A program made the position numbers and the translations under genes. Shown piece after piece: positions 33,671-42,182 of a stretch of 64,000 nucleotides of DNA (positions within the stretch are counted from its first letter, which is position 1; every line of letters begins with the position of its first letter). The DNA is from Formosa algae. GTDB lineage: Bacteria > Bacteroidota > Bacteroidia > Flavobacteriales > Flavobacteriaceae. Under the pieces are notes generated by a model. It was not told where the DNA came from, did no database searches, and saw only the letters and a list, made by a program, of their open reading frames with translations. The stretch is from assembly GCF_001439665.1 (NCBI RefSeq), contig NZ_LMAK01000014.1:211780-275779 (forward strand). Direction: 5' to 3'.

Positions 33671-35002
33671 TTAGTGTTGATTTAGTTGTGGTCCTTTATT
33701 AATAATTTTTCCTGCTAACATTAAAAATAATAAGCCGAGTAATAAATACAGTCCGATAAAGCCTAATAAAGTAAATAATGTGTTTCCAGATGATACGGTT
33801 GGAGATGCTCCAGCAGATGTGCGTAATAAGTTATATACTAACCAAGGTTGTCTGCCCAATTCTGCGGTGTACCATCCTGTTGTATTTGCTATATATGGAA
33901 AAGGTAACATAAATAACAGTGCCCATAAAATCCATTTAGTAGTATATAATTTTTTTCTGAATAATTGTATAACGGCTAAAAGCATTAACCCAATAAATAT
34001 AGTTCCTAAACCAACCATTATATGATAGGCATAATACAAGCCAGGAATATTTGTTGGATACACAGACGGGTCGAATTCGTTAAGACCTTTAATTTCTGCA
34101 TTCCAATCTTGATAGGTTAAAAAGCTTAAAATATTAGGAACAGCAATTTTATTATCTAATTTCTTTTCAAGCATATTAGGCTGACCAATTAATACAATTT
34201 CAGATCCGCCTTCTTCTGTTTCAAAAATACCTTCCATAGCAGCGAAAGTTACTGGCTGATGTTTAACTACGTTTTTTGCAGCCAAATCTCCTGTAGGAAA
34301 AGCAACTAACAAACTAGATATTAATCCGAAAATAACACCTGTCTTTACAAATAGTTTTCCGAAATCGTGATGTTTATCGTTTAATAAATAGAAGGCTCCA
34401 ATCGCAGCAACTACAAATGATGAAGTAACCATAGACGCCGCTTGATTATGTAAGTACGATGGTAATAACCATGGATTAGAAAAAAGTGCTCCAAAATTGT
34501 TTAAAACAAATTTACCATTTTCTAAGACCTCATAACCAACAGGATATTGCATCCAAGAGTGCGTGGCAATAATAAGGTAACCACTTGCCCAAGAGCCTAA
34601 AAAGACCAGAAACCCAGTTACAAAATGTAATTTATGTCCTAAGAGTTTTTCGCCAAATAAAAAGAGTCCTAAAAAGGACGATTCTAAAAAGAAGGAGAAC
34701 ATACCTTCCATAGCCAATGTTTGTCCTATAATACCACCTGTAAGTTCTGAAAACTTAGCCCAATTGGTACCAAATTGAAACTCCATTGGAATACCGGTTA
34801 CCACACCCATAGCAAAATTAAGTGCGAAAATTTTCATCCAGAATTTAGCAGCATCATTGTACTGATCTACTTTTGTTCTTAAAAATTTCCATTTAAAATA
34901 GACTATCAATAGGGATAATCCCATGGTGAGTTGAGGAAAGAGGTAATGAAATGTGATAGTAAACGCAAATTGCATTCTATCATAAAAGAGCATGTCTTCC
35001 AT
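33671..35002 (-). CDS. cydA: Cytochrome bd oxidase subunit I
   Basis: The heme b558/b595/d-binding subunit, 443 residues. The N-terminal axial His sits in FHYLFPQLTMG (about residue 19). The conserved GQTLAMEGMFSFFLESSFLGLFLFGE block holds the proton-channel glutamates, and TAELGRQPWLVYNLLRTSAG near the C-terminus is the family's GRQPW signature. The Q-loop is short, as usual outside the gamma-proteobacteria. It is the first gene of cydAB plus the 98-residue protein and has a Crp/Fnr-like promoter. Confidence 0.96.
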   Translation of the reverse strand: MEDMLFYDRMQFAFTITFHYLFPQLTMGLSLLIVYFKWKFLRTKVDQYNDAAKFWMKIFALNFAMGVVTGIPMEFQFGTNWAKFSELTGGIIGQTLAMEGMFSFFLESSFLGLFLFGEKLLGHKLHFVTGFLVFLGSWASGYLIIATHSWMQYPVGYEVLENGKFVLNNFGALFSNPWLLPSYLHNQAASMVTSSFVVAAIGAFYLLNDKHHDFGKLFVKTGVIFGLISSLLVAFPTGDLAAKNVVKHQPVTFAAMEGIFETEEGGSEIVLIGQPNMLEKKLDNKIAVPNILSFLTYQDWNAEIKGLNEFDPSVYPTNIPGLYYAYHIMVGLGTIFIGLMLLAVIQLFRKKLYTTKWILWALLFMLPFPYIANTTGWYTAELGRQPWLVYNLLRTSAGASPTVSSGNTLFTLLGFIGLYLLLGLLFLMLAGKIINKGPQLNQH

Positions 35003-35020
35003 ATTCTGTGTTTTAGACTA

Positions 35021-35064
35021 TAAAAATACAAAGCAAGACTTAATTAAAAGGTAACTTTTATTAC
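35021..35064 (-). promoter_or_regulatory. cydA promoter with Crp/Fnr-like site
   Basis: On the minus strand: GTAATAAAAGTTAC (35051-35064; one mismatch to GTAAC-N4-GTTAC), 22 nt, then TATTTTTA (35021-35028) as -7 box, 18 nt before the ATG at 35002. An Fnr-type control of a bd oxidase is biologically sensible. Confidence 0.55.
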
Positions 35065-35125
35065 ATAAATTCAAACTCTTTTTATAACTCCTGACATATC
35101 AGAAAGGTGGCTTGTTTTAGATGTA

Positions 35126-35731
35126 TTAAATTTTAACACCAATACAACGAATCACTTGGGCTTTACCAATATGATAACTGCCTTCAGAGAGTTCGATGGT
35201 TTGTTCTTCAAGTAATGTAAATTTTAATCCTTTGAACTCCGCTTTAATTTCTTCAATAGAAAATAGCATATCTTCATTTTTTGGTCCGCCAGAAGAATAT
35301 TGCAATTGCGCTTTAGCAAAACACTCGAAAATTAAGGTGCCTCCCTGTTTTAAAAATTTAAGAATATGCTGATGTGCCTGCTTACGCATATCTGCAGGGA
35401 AGTGGGTATAACACAAGGCAATTGCATCAAATGTTTTATCTGTTTGAAATTCTAAAACTCCACTAATATCATAATCAATAGTAACAGCTTTCATATTTGC
35501 CAATTGTAAAGCTTTTTCTTTTCCTTTTAAGCTGATATCAAAAGCATGAGCTGTCCAACCTTTAGAGGCTGCATATACTGCATTTCGACCTTCACCTTCG
35601 GCAGGAAGCAATACGGTTCCAGTTGGTAATGAATCTAATGTAGATTTAAAAAAGGTATTAGGCTGGGTACCGTATGCAAAATCATCTTCAGCATAACGTG
35701 CGTCCCAAAATTCTAGAGGCGTATTTTTCAT
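35126..35731 (-). CDS. SAM-dependent methyltransferase (TehB/thiopurine-type)
   Basis: A 201-residue class I methyltransferase. It opens FWDARYAEDDFAYGTQPNTFF, as in the TehB/thiopurine group. The SAM motif is VLLPAEGEGRNAVYAA, and the later FDAIALCYTHFP segment is motif IV. Family members methylate chalcogen or thiol compounds. It lies 6 nt after the membrane methyltransferase-like gene in the operon led by the CstB-like enzyme, so a sulfur or persulfide-related substrate is possible. Confidence 0.85.
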   Translation of the reverse strand: MKNTPLEFWDARYAEDDFAYGTQPNTFFKSTLDSLPTGTVLLPAEGEGRNAVYAASKGWTAHAFDISLKGKEKALQLANMKAVTIDYDISGVLEFQTDKTFDAIALCYTHFPADMRKQAHQHILKFLKQGGTLIFECFAKAQLQYSSGGPKNEDMLFSIEEIKAEFKGLKFTLLEEQTIELSEGSYHIGKAQVIRCIGVKI

Positions 35732-35737
35732 AAGGGG

Positions 35738-36190
35738 TTATATAAATCGTCGCGTTTTTGTTTTATAAGTCTTGTATTCTGGAAACATGTGTTGTAATAG
35801 CTCTTCTTCGTATTTTGATTTAAAATAGAAAAGCACCCACAGGGACAAACCAATTAGTAGTTTAAATACAGAGGCATTAAACATCGCGTAACCTAAGGTA
35901 ATTGCTAAAATACCTGTGTAAATAGGATGCCTGCTAATTTTAAAAGCTCCAGTTGTTCTAAGCGTACTCTTAACTTTAGGAGTAGGAAAAGGCGAAATTT
36001 TGGTATTGATTTGTAGTACCGCAACTAGGCTTAATATAAACCCTAAAGAGGTTAAAAGTAAACCAAAGTATTGTAGGCCTTCAGGTAAATTGACTTCTAC
36101 GAATTTTAAAGGCAACATATAAATGATAAAAAGCACAAGCTGTAGGCCTACAAATACAAAATCTTTTAGAGTGGGATGTCCTGTTTTCAA
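35738..36190 (-). CDS. Isoprenylcysteine methyltransferase-like membrane protein
   Basis: A 150-residue inner-membrane protein with about four helices and the SAM-binding signature of the ICMT/PEMT group, FKISRHPIYTGILAITLGYAMF, followed by KYEEELLQHMFPEYKTYK near the C-terminus. Such proteins methylate small hydrophobic thiols, lipids or amines at the membrane. It is the middle gene of the CstB-like, ICMT-like, SAM-methyltransferase unit. Confidence 0.85.
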   Translation of the reverse strand: MKTGHPTLKDFVFVGLQLVLFIIYMLPLKFVEVNLPEGLQYFGLLLTSLGFILSLVAVLQINTKISPFPTPKVKSTLRTTGAFKISRHPIYTGILAITLGYAMFNASVFKLLIGLSLWVLFYFKSKYEEELLQHMFPEYKTYKTKTRRFI

Positions 36191-36207
36191 TAGGTTTATA
36201 ATAGGTT

Positions 36208-37551
36208 TTATTTAAAATTAGTTACAGCATCACTCAAATCGTAAACAGAAACTTGTTCGGTAATATTAGACACTATACTACTTCCGGCAGCACTTCTGTA
36301 ACCACCAGCACAATGTACTACTATGGGTTTATCTGTAGGAATTTTATCTTTTTCTTCTCTTAACTGATTTAACGGAATAGCTAAGGCATTTTTAAATATT
36401 TTACCTTCATCTACTTCGCTTTTGTTTCTAATATCTAGTATGGTATATTGGTCTTGATGTTGTTTAAAATCGTCTAAATTTAAGAGTTCCGATTGTTCAG
36501 AGGTTACATTTCCTAAGGTCATTAATCCTAATAATTGCGTTTCGTAACCAATCTTAGCAATTCGATTTAAAATGGTTTCACGTTCTTCAGTAGAATTTAA
36601 AACCACATAAAAAGATTCTTCAGGTTTTACTATTGAACCCAACCACGTTTCAAATTTATCATTTTCTGATTCAGCCATAATATTAAAACTATGTGCTAAA
36701 TGGTTTTGCTTATAATCTGCTTGATTTCTAATATCAATAATTAAAGCGTCGTATGTAATATTAGTATCAACTTTAAAATGAAATTTTGTTTTGGAAATAC
36801 TGGACTCTAAATTTTCTGCTCCTTTTTTATTGATGTCTACATTATAGCCAAAATAGGAAGGAATAAAAGGTTGATCTTTTAAAATATGTGCAACAAAATC
36901 TGCTTCAGTCATAGATTTAAATGCCCAATTTTCTAGACGTTCTTTTCCTAATGTGCTCGAGGCATCTTTACTCATATTTTTACCGCATAACGAACCGGCT
37001 CCGTGAGCAGGATATACTTTAGTGTGGTCTGGCAAATGATTAAATTTTTGTGTGATGGTAGCATACATCTGTTTGGCTAATTCTTCACGTTTAGCTTTCA
37101 TATTTCCTGCTTTTTCTCTTAAGTCAGGTCTCCCTACATCTCCAATAAACAAAGTGTCTCCAGAAAACATGGCGTAATTATCAGCATGATCTTGCGCAAT
37201 AATAGTAATACTGTCTGGAGAATGTCCTGGAGAGTTTATGGCTGTAAAAGTTACTTGTCCTAGGTTAAAAGTATCTCCGTCATCAAAAGTGATATGAGGA
37301 TAATCTGCACTAACAAGTTGACTGACATAAATATCTGCTCCCGTTTCTTTATGAAGTTGTAAATGACTACTCACAAAATCGGCATGCGGATGCGTTTCGA
37401 ATACCGCTACTATTTTTGCGTTATGTTTTTCTGCTAGTTTGTAATATTGCTTTACCTGCCTTGAAGGGTCGACTAGGGCAATTTTTTGCTCACTAATTAT
37501 AGCATAAGAATAATGAGCTAATGGCTTATCTTCAAATTGTATAATATTCAT
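36208..37551 (-). CDS. CstB-like persulfide dioxygenase-rhodanese fusion
   Basis: A three-domain enzyme of 447 residues, close to the length of CstB of Staphylococcus. The metallo-beta-lactamase/ETHE1-type domain (1 to about 240) holds HPHAD (His54-Asp58), His63, NSPGHSPDS, FSGDTLF and VYPAHG for a mononuclear iron. A first rhodanese domain (about 265-350) has no catalytic Cys (its loop reads LNSTEERE). A second (about 360-447) keeps Cys414 in VVHCAGGYRS. CstB oxidises low-molecular-weight persulfides to thiosulfate. It would process the product of the SQR-like enzyme at 23629-25086. Confidence 0.9.
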   Translation of the reverse strand: MNIIQFEDKPLAHYSYAIISEQKIALVDPSRQVKQYYKLAEKHNAKIVAVFETHPHADFVSSHLQLHKETGADIYVSQLVSADYPHITFDDGDTFNLGQVTFTAINSPGHSPDSITIIAQDHADNYAMFSGDTLFIGDVGRPDLREKAGNMKAKREELAKQMYATITQKFNHLPDHTKVYPAHGAGSLCGKNMSKDASSTLGKERLENWAFKSMTEADFVAHILKDQPFIPSYFGYNVDINKKGAENLESSISKTKFHFKVDTNITYDALIIDIRNQADYKQNHLAHSFNIMAESENDKFETWLGSIVKPEESFYVVLNSTEERETILNRIAKIGYETQLLGLMTLGNVTSEQSELLNLDDFKQHQDQYTILDIRNKSEVDEGKIFKNALAIPLNQLREEKDKIPTDKPIVVHCAGGYRSAAGSSIVSNITEQVSVYDLSDAVTNFK

Positions 37552-37585
37552 CTTCTTTCTTTTTTACTTATAAAATATAATATAA

Positions 37586-37620
37586 AAATTCGGTCTAATG
37601 GTAATGTTAAGACCGAATTT
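37586..37620 (-). terminator. Terminator between peroxiredoxin and CstB-like genes
   Basis: An 11-bp perfect stem (AAATTCGGTCT at 37586-37596 with AGACCGAATTT at 37610-37620), 13-nt loop, followed on the minus strand by a short T run. It ends the peroxiredoxin transcript 10 nt after the stop codon. Confidence 0.7.
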
Positions 37621-37629
37621 CTACAAGTT

Positions 37630-38301
37630 TTAAATGTTTTTCTTAGCTAAATACCAATCTACTTTTTCCAAAGAATCGTCTTCTAATCTATTATTTAACT
37701 CATCTAAAGTTTTAGGAGGTCCAACGATAACTTTATCACCTTTTTTCCAGTCTAAAGGCATGGCAACTTTATATTTGTCTGAAGTTTGAAGGGCTTCTAA
37801 AGCTCTTAAAATTTCGTCCATGTTACGACCTACATTTAAAGGGTAATACATAACCAAACGTATTTTTTTTATAGGATCTATAAAAAATACGGCTCTTACG
37901 GCTGCGGTTTCACTTTCGTTAGGTTGTAGCATACCATAAAGCTTAGATACTTTCATATCTATATCTGCAATAATTGGAAAATCAAAGTACACGCCAGTGT
38001 GTTCTCTAACGTTTTGTACCCAACCTAAGTGCGCATGTATACTATCTATACTTAATCCTAGTAGTTCGGTGTTTAAGGCTGTAAATTCGTCTTTTCTAGT
38101 TGCAAATCCACTCATTTCTGTGGTGCAAACGGGTGTAAAATCTGCTGGGTGGGAAAACATTACAATCCATTTGTCTTTAGCAAAATCAGACATTTTAATT
38201 TTACCTTTTGTAGTTATTGCATCAAAATCTGGAGCAGTATCTCCAATTCTTGGCATGCCATAACTTTTTTCTGGAGTTTCAATTACTTCTGTTGTATCCA
38301 T
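37630..38301 (-). CDS. 1-Cys peroxiredoxin (Prx6 type)
   Basis: Reduces hydrogen peroxide and organic peroxides. At 223 residues it is the normal length of the Prx6 class. The peroxidatic site is HPADFTPVCTTEM (Cys59), and no other cysteine is present, which defines it as 1-Cys. The C-terminal dimerisation extension (KYKVAMPLDWKKGDKVIVGPP) is intact. Monocistronic, with a terminator after it and a Crp/Fnr-like promoter before it. It probably acts in the cytoplasm. Confidence 0.95.
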   Translation of the reverse strand: MDTTEVIETPEKSYGMPRIGDTAPDFDAITTKGKIKMSDFAKDKWIVMFSHPADFTPVCTTEMSGFATRKDEFTALNTELLGLSIDSIHAHLGWVQNVREHTGVYFDFPIIADIDMKVSKLYGMLQPNESETAAVRAVFFIDPIKKIRLVMYYPLNVGRNMDEILRALEALQTSDKYKVAMPLDWKKGDKVIVGPPKTLDELNNRLEDDSLEKVDWYLAKKNI

Positions 38302-38327
38302 AATTAAAGTATTTAAATTATTTATTA

Positions 38328-38371
38328 CAAATATAAGTAACTATAGTTTTTTGTTATGTAATGAATGTTAC
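38328..38371 (-). promoter_or_regulatory. Peroxiredoxin promoter with Crp/Fnr-like site
   Basis: On the minus strand: GTAACATTCATTAC (38358-38371; one mismatch to GTAAC-N4-GTTAC), 22 nt, then a perfect TATATTTG -7 box (38328-38335), 26 nt before the ATG. Confidence 0.55.
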
Positions 38372-38499
38372 TGCCAGACAATTATTTTAGTAGTACTATT
38401 AAATTATTTTTCTGTTTAAAGCGGCAAATTATCTTTTGTAACGTACGTCATGATTTTTGTCAGTTTCAGAATTATTTTATTGCTTTAAATTTAGCATAC

Positions 38500-38877
38500 A
38501 TGAAATTACTTCCCTCTTTTGTAACGACTATACTCGTGTTATTAATTTTATTTAATAGCACTATAGTATCGTTTACATATGCGTACTATACTTTAGATCG
38601 AACCACTTTTATAGATGTATTTTGTGTAAATAGAGATAAGCCAGAATTACTTTGTAATGGGAAATGTCAGTTAAAAAAAGTTTTGGAGACTCAAGATTCT
38701 GAACAAAATATACCTGAGCGTATTATAAATTTTAAAGATTTATATTTTAACTTTAATCTACTTAATCACTACAATTTCTGTAACTATTCCATTATTGAAT
38801 CGCAAGATATAATGGTTTATAACAACCTATATGCTTTTAAGCCGCTACAAGTTTGCTTTCATCCGCCTAGATTATAG
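38500..38877 (+). CDS. Small membrane/secreted protein with CNGKC motif, second copper-locus copy
   Basis: A 125-residue relative of the protein at 12241-12609. Start ATG at 38500 (MKLLPSFVTTILVLLILF) gives a proper N-terminal helix; an earlier ATG at 38365 adds a non-conserved stretch. Cys42-x9-Cys52-x3-Cys56 (VFCVNRDKPELLCNGKC) and the ending QVCFHPPRL match the first copy in spacing and motif. It precedes an OprC-like TonB receptor by 63 nt, as part of one transcript. Probably a periplasmic or membrane metal-binding factor. Confidence 0.8.
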   Translation: MKLLPSFVTTILVLLILFNSTIVSFTYAYYTLDRTTFIDVFCVNRDKPELLCNGKCQLKKVLETQDSEQNIPERIINFKDLYFNFNLLNHYNFCNYSIIESQDIMVYNNLYAFKPLQVCFHPPRL

Positions 38878-38940
38878 TATTTAATTATATAGGTCGTTTT
38901 TACGACCACAACACATATAAATACATATAAATTTTATGAT

Positions 38941-41043
38941 ATGAAAACATTTTGCAGTGTGCTTCTATGCATGCTAGTTACTGCTGTATCTTATAGTCAG
39001 ATACAAAACGACTCTAAAAAAGATACCATTTCCATTAAAACCACAACCTTAAATGAAGTCATTATAACGGGAAACTTAACAACAGATCCAGTACTTTCTG
39101 TAGTTACAAACGATTATCAAGAACAGATTGTACAGCCCAAAAACGTAGCCGATTTGTTTAATGGTATTAATGGTTTTTCTGTGATTAAAAGAGGAAATTA
39201 TGCCATAGATCCGGCATTTAGAGCCTCTCAATACGAACAACTTAATATTCAGTACGATGGTGGTACCAAGGCTATGCATGCTTGTCCAAACCGTATGGAT
39301 CCTATTACCACACATATTATTCCTGAAGATATTTCTAAAATTGAAATAATTAAAGGGCCTTATACTGTGCGTTATGGAGCAACTTTTGGAGGTCTAATTA
39401 ATCTAGTAACACAAAAGCCAGATTATGGAGACTATGGTATTCATGGTAAAGTCTCTGCAGGTTATGAAACTAACGGAAATGCTTTAGTAAACCTCGCACA
39501 ATTAGAATATATACAAGAAAATTATGATATAGTCGCTCATGCTGGCTATCGAGATTTTGGAAATTATGAGAATGGCGACGATGTCGAAATTCCATCCTCT
39601 TTTAGAAGCACAGATTATGGTGTGAAACTAGGTTATAATTTAAGCGAAGACCAACGTTTACAAGCCAATTGGAGACAATCTTATGGTCGTGATGTTTTAC
39701 ACGCTGCGTTACCAATGGATACGGATTATGATAATAGCAGTATTTTATCTTTAGATTATACATTAAGTAATCTTAGTACCACGATAAACGCATTAACAGC
39801 TAAGGCGTATTATAGTTATGTAGATCATTTAATGACTAACAATAGAAGACCATCATTTACAACCACAGGAGCATCATCTGCCGTTGATGCAACAACCATA
39901 GGAGGGAAGTTAGAACTAAACTATAAGCCTTTTAAGAATTTCAATATGTTTTCAGGCCTAGATGCAATGCATGTGGCACGTGATGGAAACAGAATTCGAG
40001 AGGTTAAAATTAAAAATGGTGTTACATTAGACACGCCTTTACTATTTACAGATAAGATTTGGCAAGATTCTTATGTTACTGATTTAGGTGTGTTTACGGA
40101 AGCAAAATATAATATCAATCTGCATACTATTTTTACCGCTGGTTTGCGTTACGACCAAGTAATTTCTGATATACAAGATCCTGAAGACGATTTTGCCGCC
40201 ATGTACGATTTAGAAAAACGTACAGAACATAATTTAAGTGGTACAATTTCTATGAAAACGTATGTGACTGATGGTTTTACTTTAGAAGCTGCTTATGGCC
40301 GAGGTGTACGCTCTGCAAATATGATGGAACGCTTTATTAATCATTTTTCTGTAGGTCAGGATGCCTACGAATATATTGGGAATCCAGATTTAAAAGCAGA
40401 AGTCAATAATCAGTTTGAAATTGGTTTTAAAGGGAAATTGCCGTTAACAAATGGATTTGATAGTTTTAACTATGAGACTTCATTTTATTATGCCTTTTAT
40501 GATAACTACATAGTGGGCGTTATAGATGAAGATTTAACTCGAAAATTTAATCCAACTTCTGAACCCGTAAACCCAAAAGTCTATCAAAATATAGATGAAG
40601 CCTATAAAACAGGTTTTGAAGTAATGGCACAACTCGATTTTTTACAGGACTATTATTTTAAAGCAGCAAGCGCTTATGTTTACACAAGAAACAAAGATTT
40701 AGTTGAAGCTTTGCCCTTAACACCGCCTTTAACGCATACGTTTACACTTGGAATGACACGTGCCAAATTATGGGCAAATGTACAATACAATGTGGTGTCT
40801 AAGCAGGATCATATCTCTATAAGTTTTGGAGAAACAGTGACAGAGGCTTACGAAACTTTAGATTTACGCTTTGGATTAAATCCTATTAAAAACGTGACTT
40901 TAGGTCTTGCTGTGCTAAATATTTTTGATGAAACATATAGTAATCATTTAAACTTTTCCTATTCTAATCAAGCTGATTTTGATAGTACTCCAATAACTGA
41001 ACCTGGAAGGAATTTTTCAGCTTTTTTGCAATATAAATTTTAA
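38941..41043 (+). CDS. TonB-dependent receptor, OprC-like (copper type), second copy
   Basis: A 700-residue outer-membrane receptor with signal peptide (ends VSYSQ), plug domain and barrel. The plug carries ACPNRMDP (Cys115-x3-Met119), and the barrel HLM (His296-x-Met298, in YVDHLMTNN), the same CxxxM plus HxM pair seen in OprC and in the receptor at 8996-10981. The C-terminal strand ends FSAFLQYKF. It shares the IKRGxYAxxP plug segment with its paralogue, but overall identity looks modest. Copper uptake is inferred from these residues and the CNGKC neighbour. Confidence 0.88.
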   Translation: MKTFCSVLLCMLVTAVSYSQIQNDSKKDTISIKTTTLNEVIITGNLTTDPVLSVVTNDYQEQIVQPKNVADLFNGINGFSVIKRGNYAIDPAFRASQYEQLNIQYDGGTKAMHACPNRMDPITTHIIPEDISKIEIIKGPYTVRYGATFGGLINLVTQKPDYGDYGIHGKVSAGYETNGNALVNLAQLEYIQENYDIVAHAGYRDFGNYENGDDVEIPSSFRSTDYGVKLGYNLSEDQRLQANWRQSYGRDVLHAALPMDTDYDNSSILSLDYTLSNLSTTINALTAKAYYSYVDHLMTNNRRPSFTTTGASSAVDATTIGGKLELNYKPFKNFNMFSGLDAMHVARDGNRIREVKIKNGVTLDTPLLFTDKIWQDSYVTDLGVFTEAKYNINLHTIFTAGLRYDQVISDIQDPEDDFAAMYDLEKRTEHNLSGTISMKTYVTDGFTLEAAYGRGVRSANMMERFINHFSVGQDAYEYIGNPDLKAEVNNQFEIGFKGKLPLTNGFDSFNYETSFYYAFYDNYIVGVIDEDLTRKFNPTSEPVNPKVYQNIDEAYKTGFEVMAQLDFLQDYYFKAASAYVYTRNKDLVEALPLTPPLTHTFTLGMTRAKLWANVQYNVVSKQDHISISFGETVTEAYETLDLRFGLNPIKNVTLGLAVLNIFDETYSNHLNFSYSNQADFDSTPITEPGRNFSAFLQYKF

Positions 41044-41054
41044 ATTAAATCATA

Positions 41055-41093
41055 AAAAAAGCGGTAGTATTTTAACTATACTACCGCTTTTTT
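41055..41093. terminator. Bidirectional terminator
   Basis: A 15-bp perfect stem (AAAAAAGCGGTAGTA at 41055-41069 and its complement at 41079-41093) flanked by A and T runs, between the convergent receptor and cytochrome genes. It can serve both strands. Confidence 0.92.
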
Positions 41094-41102
41094 AAAGACT
41101 AT

Positions 41103-42098
41103 TTATTTATCGAATGTAATACTCCACATTCCTCTCACTTCATTTTCAGAATAATCAATGGCTTTATCTTTGGGGTATAAACGTAACACCTTATTTAAAG
41201 TTGCAACATCCATTGTAGTATTGGGTGTTCCATGACATTGTAAACACATGGTATTGGTGGTTATAGGGTAGTAGACATGAACTTTATTGTCTATATCTTT
41301 AACAATTGGTTTGGGTTGCCCATTGTTTGCTATAACTGTTTTAAAAGTTGAAATATATTCAAGCTCTTCTGTATTGGCTTTGTTATTTTGATTTCTTGGT
41401 TTATCAGTCACCCGTCTAATGTTTGCATGTTGGGCTACAGCCATACTATCTGTTAATCGATAAGCTTGTTCGTTACAAAACGATAGCGCTTCCAACACAC
41501 CATCTTTCTGAATGCTTCCCATTAAATTTTTACCTATAACAGCCTGAGTTGCCATTGCGTATTCCAATCCACGTTGGCCATAAGATTCTTGAGTGTTGTT
41601 TTTAGATTGTTGCGTTTGCAAACCATAGCCTTTTCCTCTGTTTTGACCATTTTGTTTATGTTCTTGCTGATAATGACTTTCGAACCATTCTGGCTGATCG
41701 ATTTCAAAAGTGTACATATAGTCTGCAATTTGCGTAATGGTTTCTTCAGGAAATGGCATATTGGGCATTACACCATAGCGCTGTACAGCGCCGTACATGA
41801 TGGCATTATCTTTATTTGGGTTTTTAAACCAATTTAACATGGCCGCAGTAAAGGCTTCATTAGAGCTGTTCTGCATTAAATAACGCTTTTTAACCGCTAT
41901 CATAGGAGGAGCATTTCTGCTGTTTTCATCTGCAGTAGGACTGTGGCAAATGTAACAGTTTGTTTCCATCAGTTTTTTACCTGGGTGTTCTGTTGCTTGT
42001 AAATTTTTAGTCACTAAATCGGTAGTTTTTTTCTTGTCATAAAAATTGCAACTCACTAAAAACACAGTACATACAAGGTATAAGACACTATTTTTCAT
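41103..42098 (-). CDS. Lipid-anchored cytochrome c with C-terminal Tll0287-like (DUF3365) domain
   Basis: I place the start at the ATG at 42098, which yields a good lipobox (VFLVSC, Cys17); 42125 would add a nine-residue tail before it. An N-terminal cytochrome c domain binds heme through CYICH (Cys48-His52). A second domain has CLQCH near the C-terminus after AIDFSE-type helices, matching Tll0287/DUF3365 c-type heme proteins. The linker is Gln/Asn-rich (QEHKQNGQNRGKGYG). Located in the periplasm; a role in electron transfer or gas sensing is possible. Its promoter has the shared Crp/Fnr-like site. Confidence 0.85.
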   Translation of the reverse strand: MKNSVLYLVCTVFLVSCNFYDKKKTTDLVTKNLQATEHPGKKLMETNCYICHSPTADENSRNAPPMIAVKKRYLMQNSSNEAFTAAMLNWFKNPNKDNAIMYGAVQRYGVMPNMPFPEETITQIADYMYTFEIDQPEWFESHYQQEHKQNGQNRGKGYGLQTQQSKNNTQESYGQRGLEYAMATQAVIGKNLMGSIQKDGVLEALSFCNEQAYRLTDSMAVAQHANIRRVTDKPRNQNNKANTEELEYISTFKTVIANNGQPKPIVKDIDNKVHVYYPITTNTMCLQCHGTPNTTMDVATLNKVLRLYPKDKAIDYSENEVRGMWSITFDK

Positions 42099-42114
42099 TG
42101 GAAATAAGTTTGTA

Positions 42115-42158
42115 TGAAAATACAATCTATAATCAATAAAAAAGGTAACATATGTTAC
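42115..42158 (-). promoter_or_regulatory. Cytochrome c promoter with perfect Crp/Fnr-like palindrome
   Basis: On the minus strand: GTAACATATGTTAC (42145-42158, perfect 14-bp palindrome), 22 nt, then TATTTTCA (42115-42122) as a slightly diverged -7 box, 16 nt before the ATG at 42098. This is the best copy of the motif in the window. Confidence 0.6.
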
Positions 42159-42182
42159 ATTACCACAGTTATATTTTTAATG

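Noticed and set aside
35085..35100. CTGACATATCAG palindrome near the methyltransferase gene
   Set aside because: It does not fit the Crp/Fnr-like consensus and has no -7 box at the right distance; probably chance.
38365..38499. N-terminal extension of the CNGKC protein to an ATG at 38365
   Set aside because: The shorter start at 38500 gives a clean signal helix and matches the length of the paralogue; the extension covers the promoter area.
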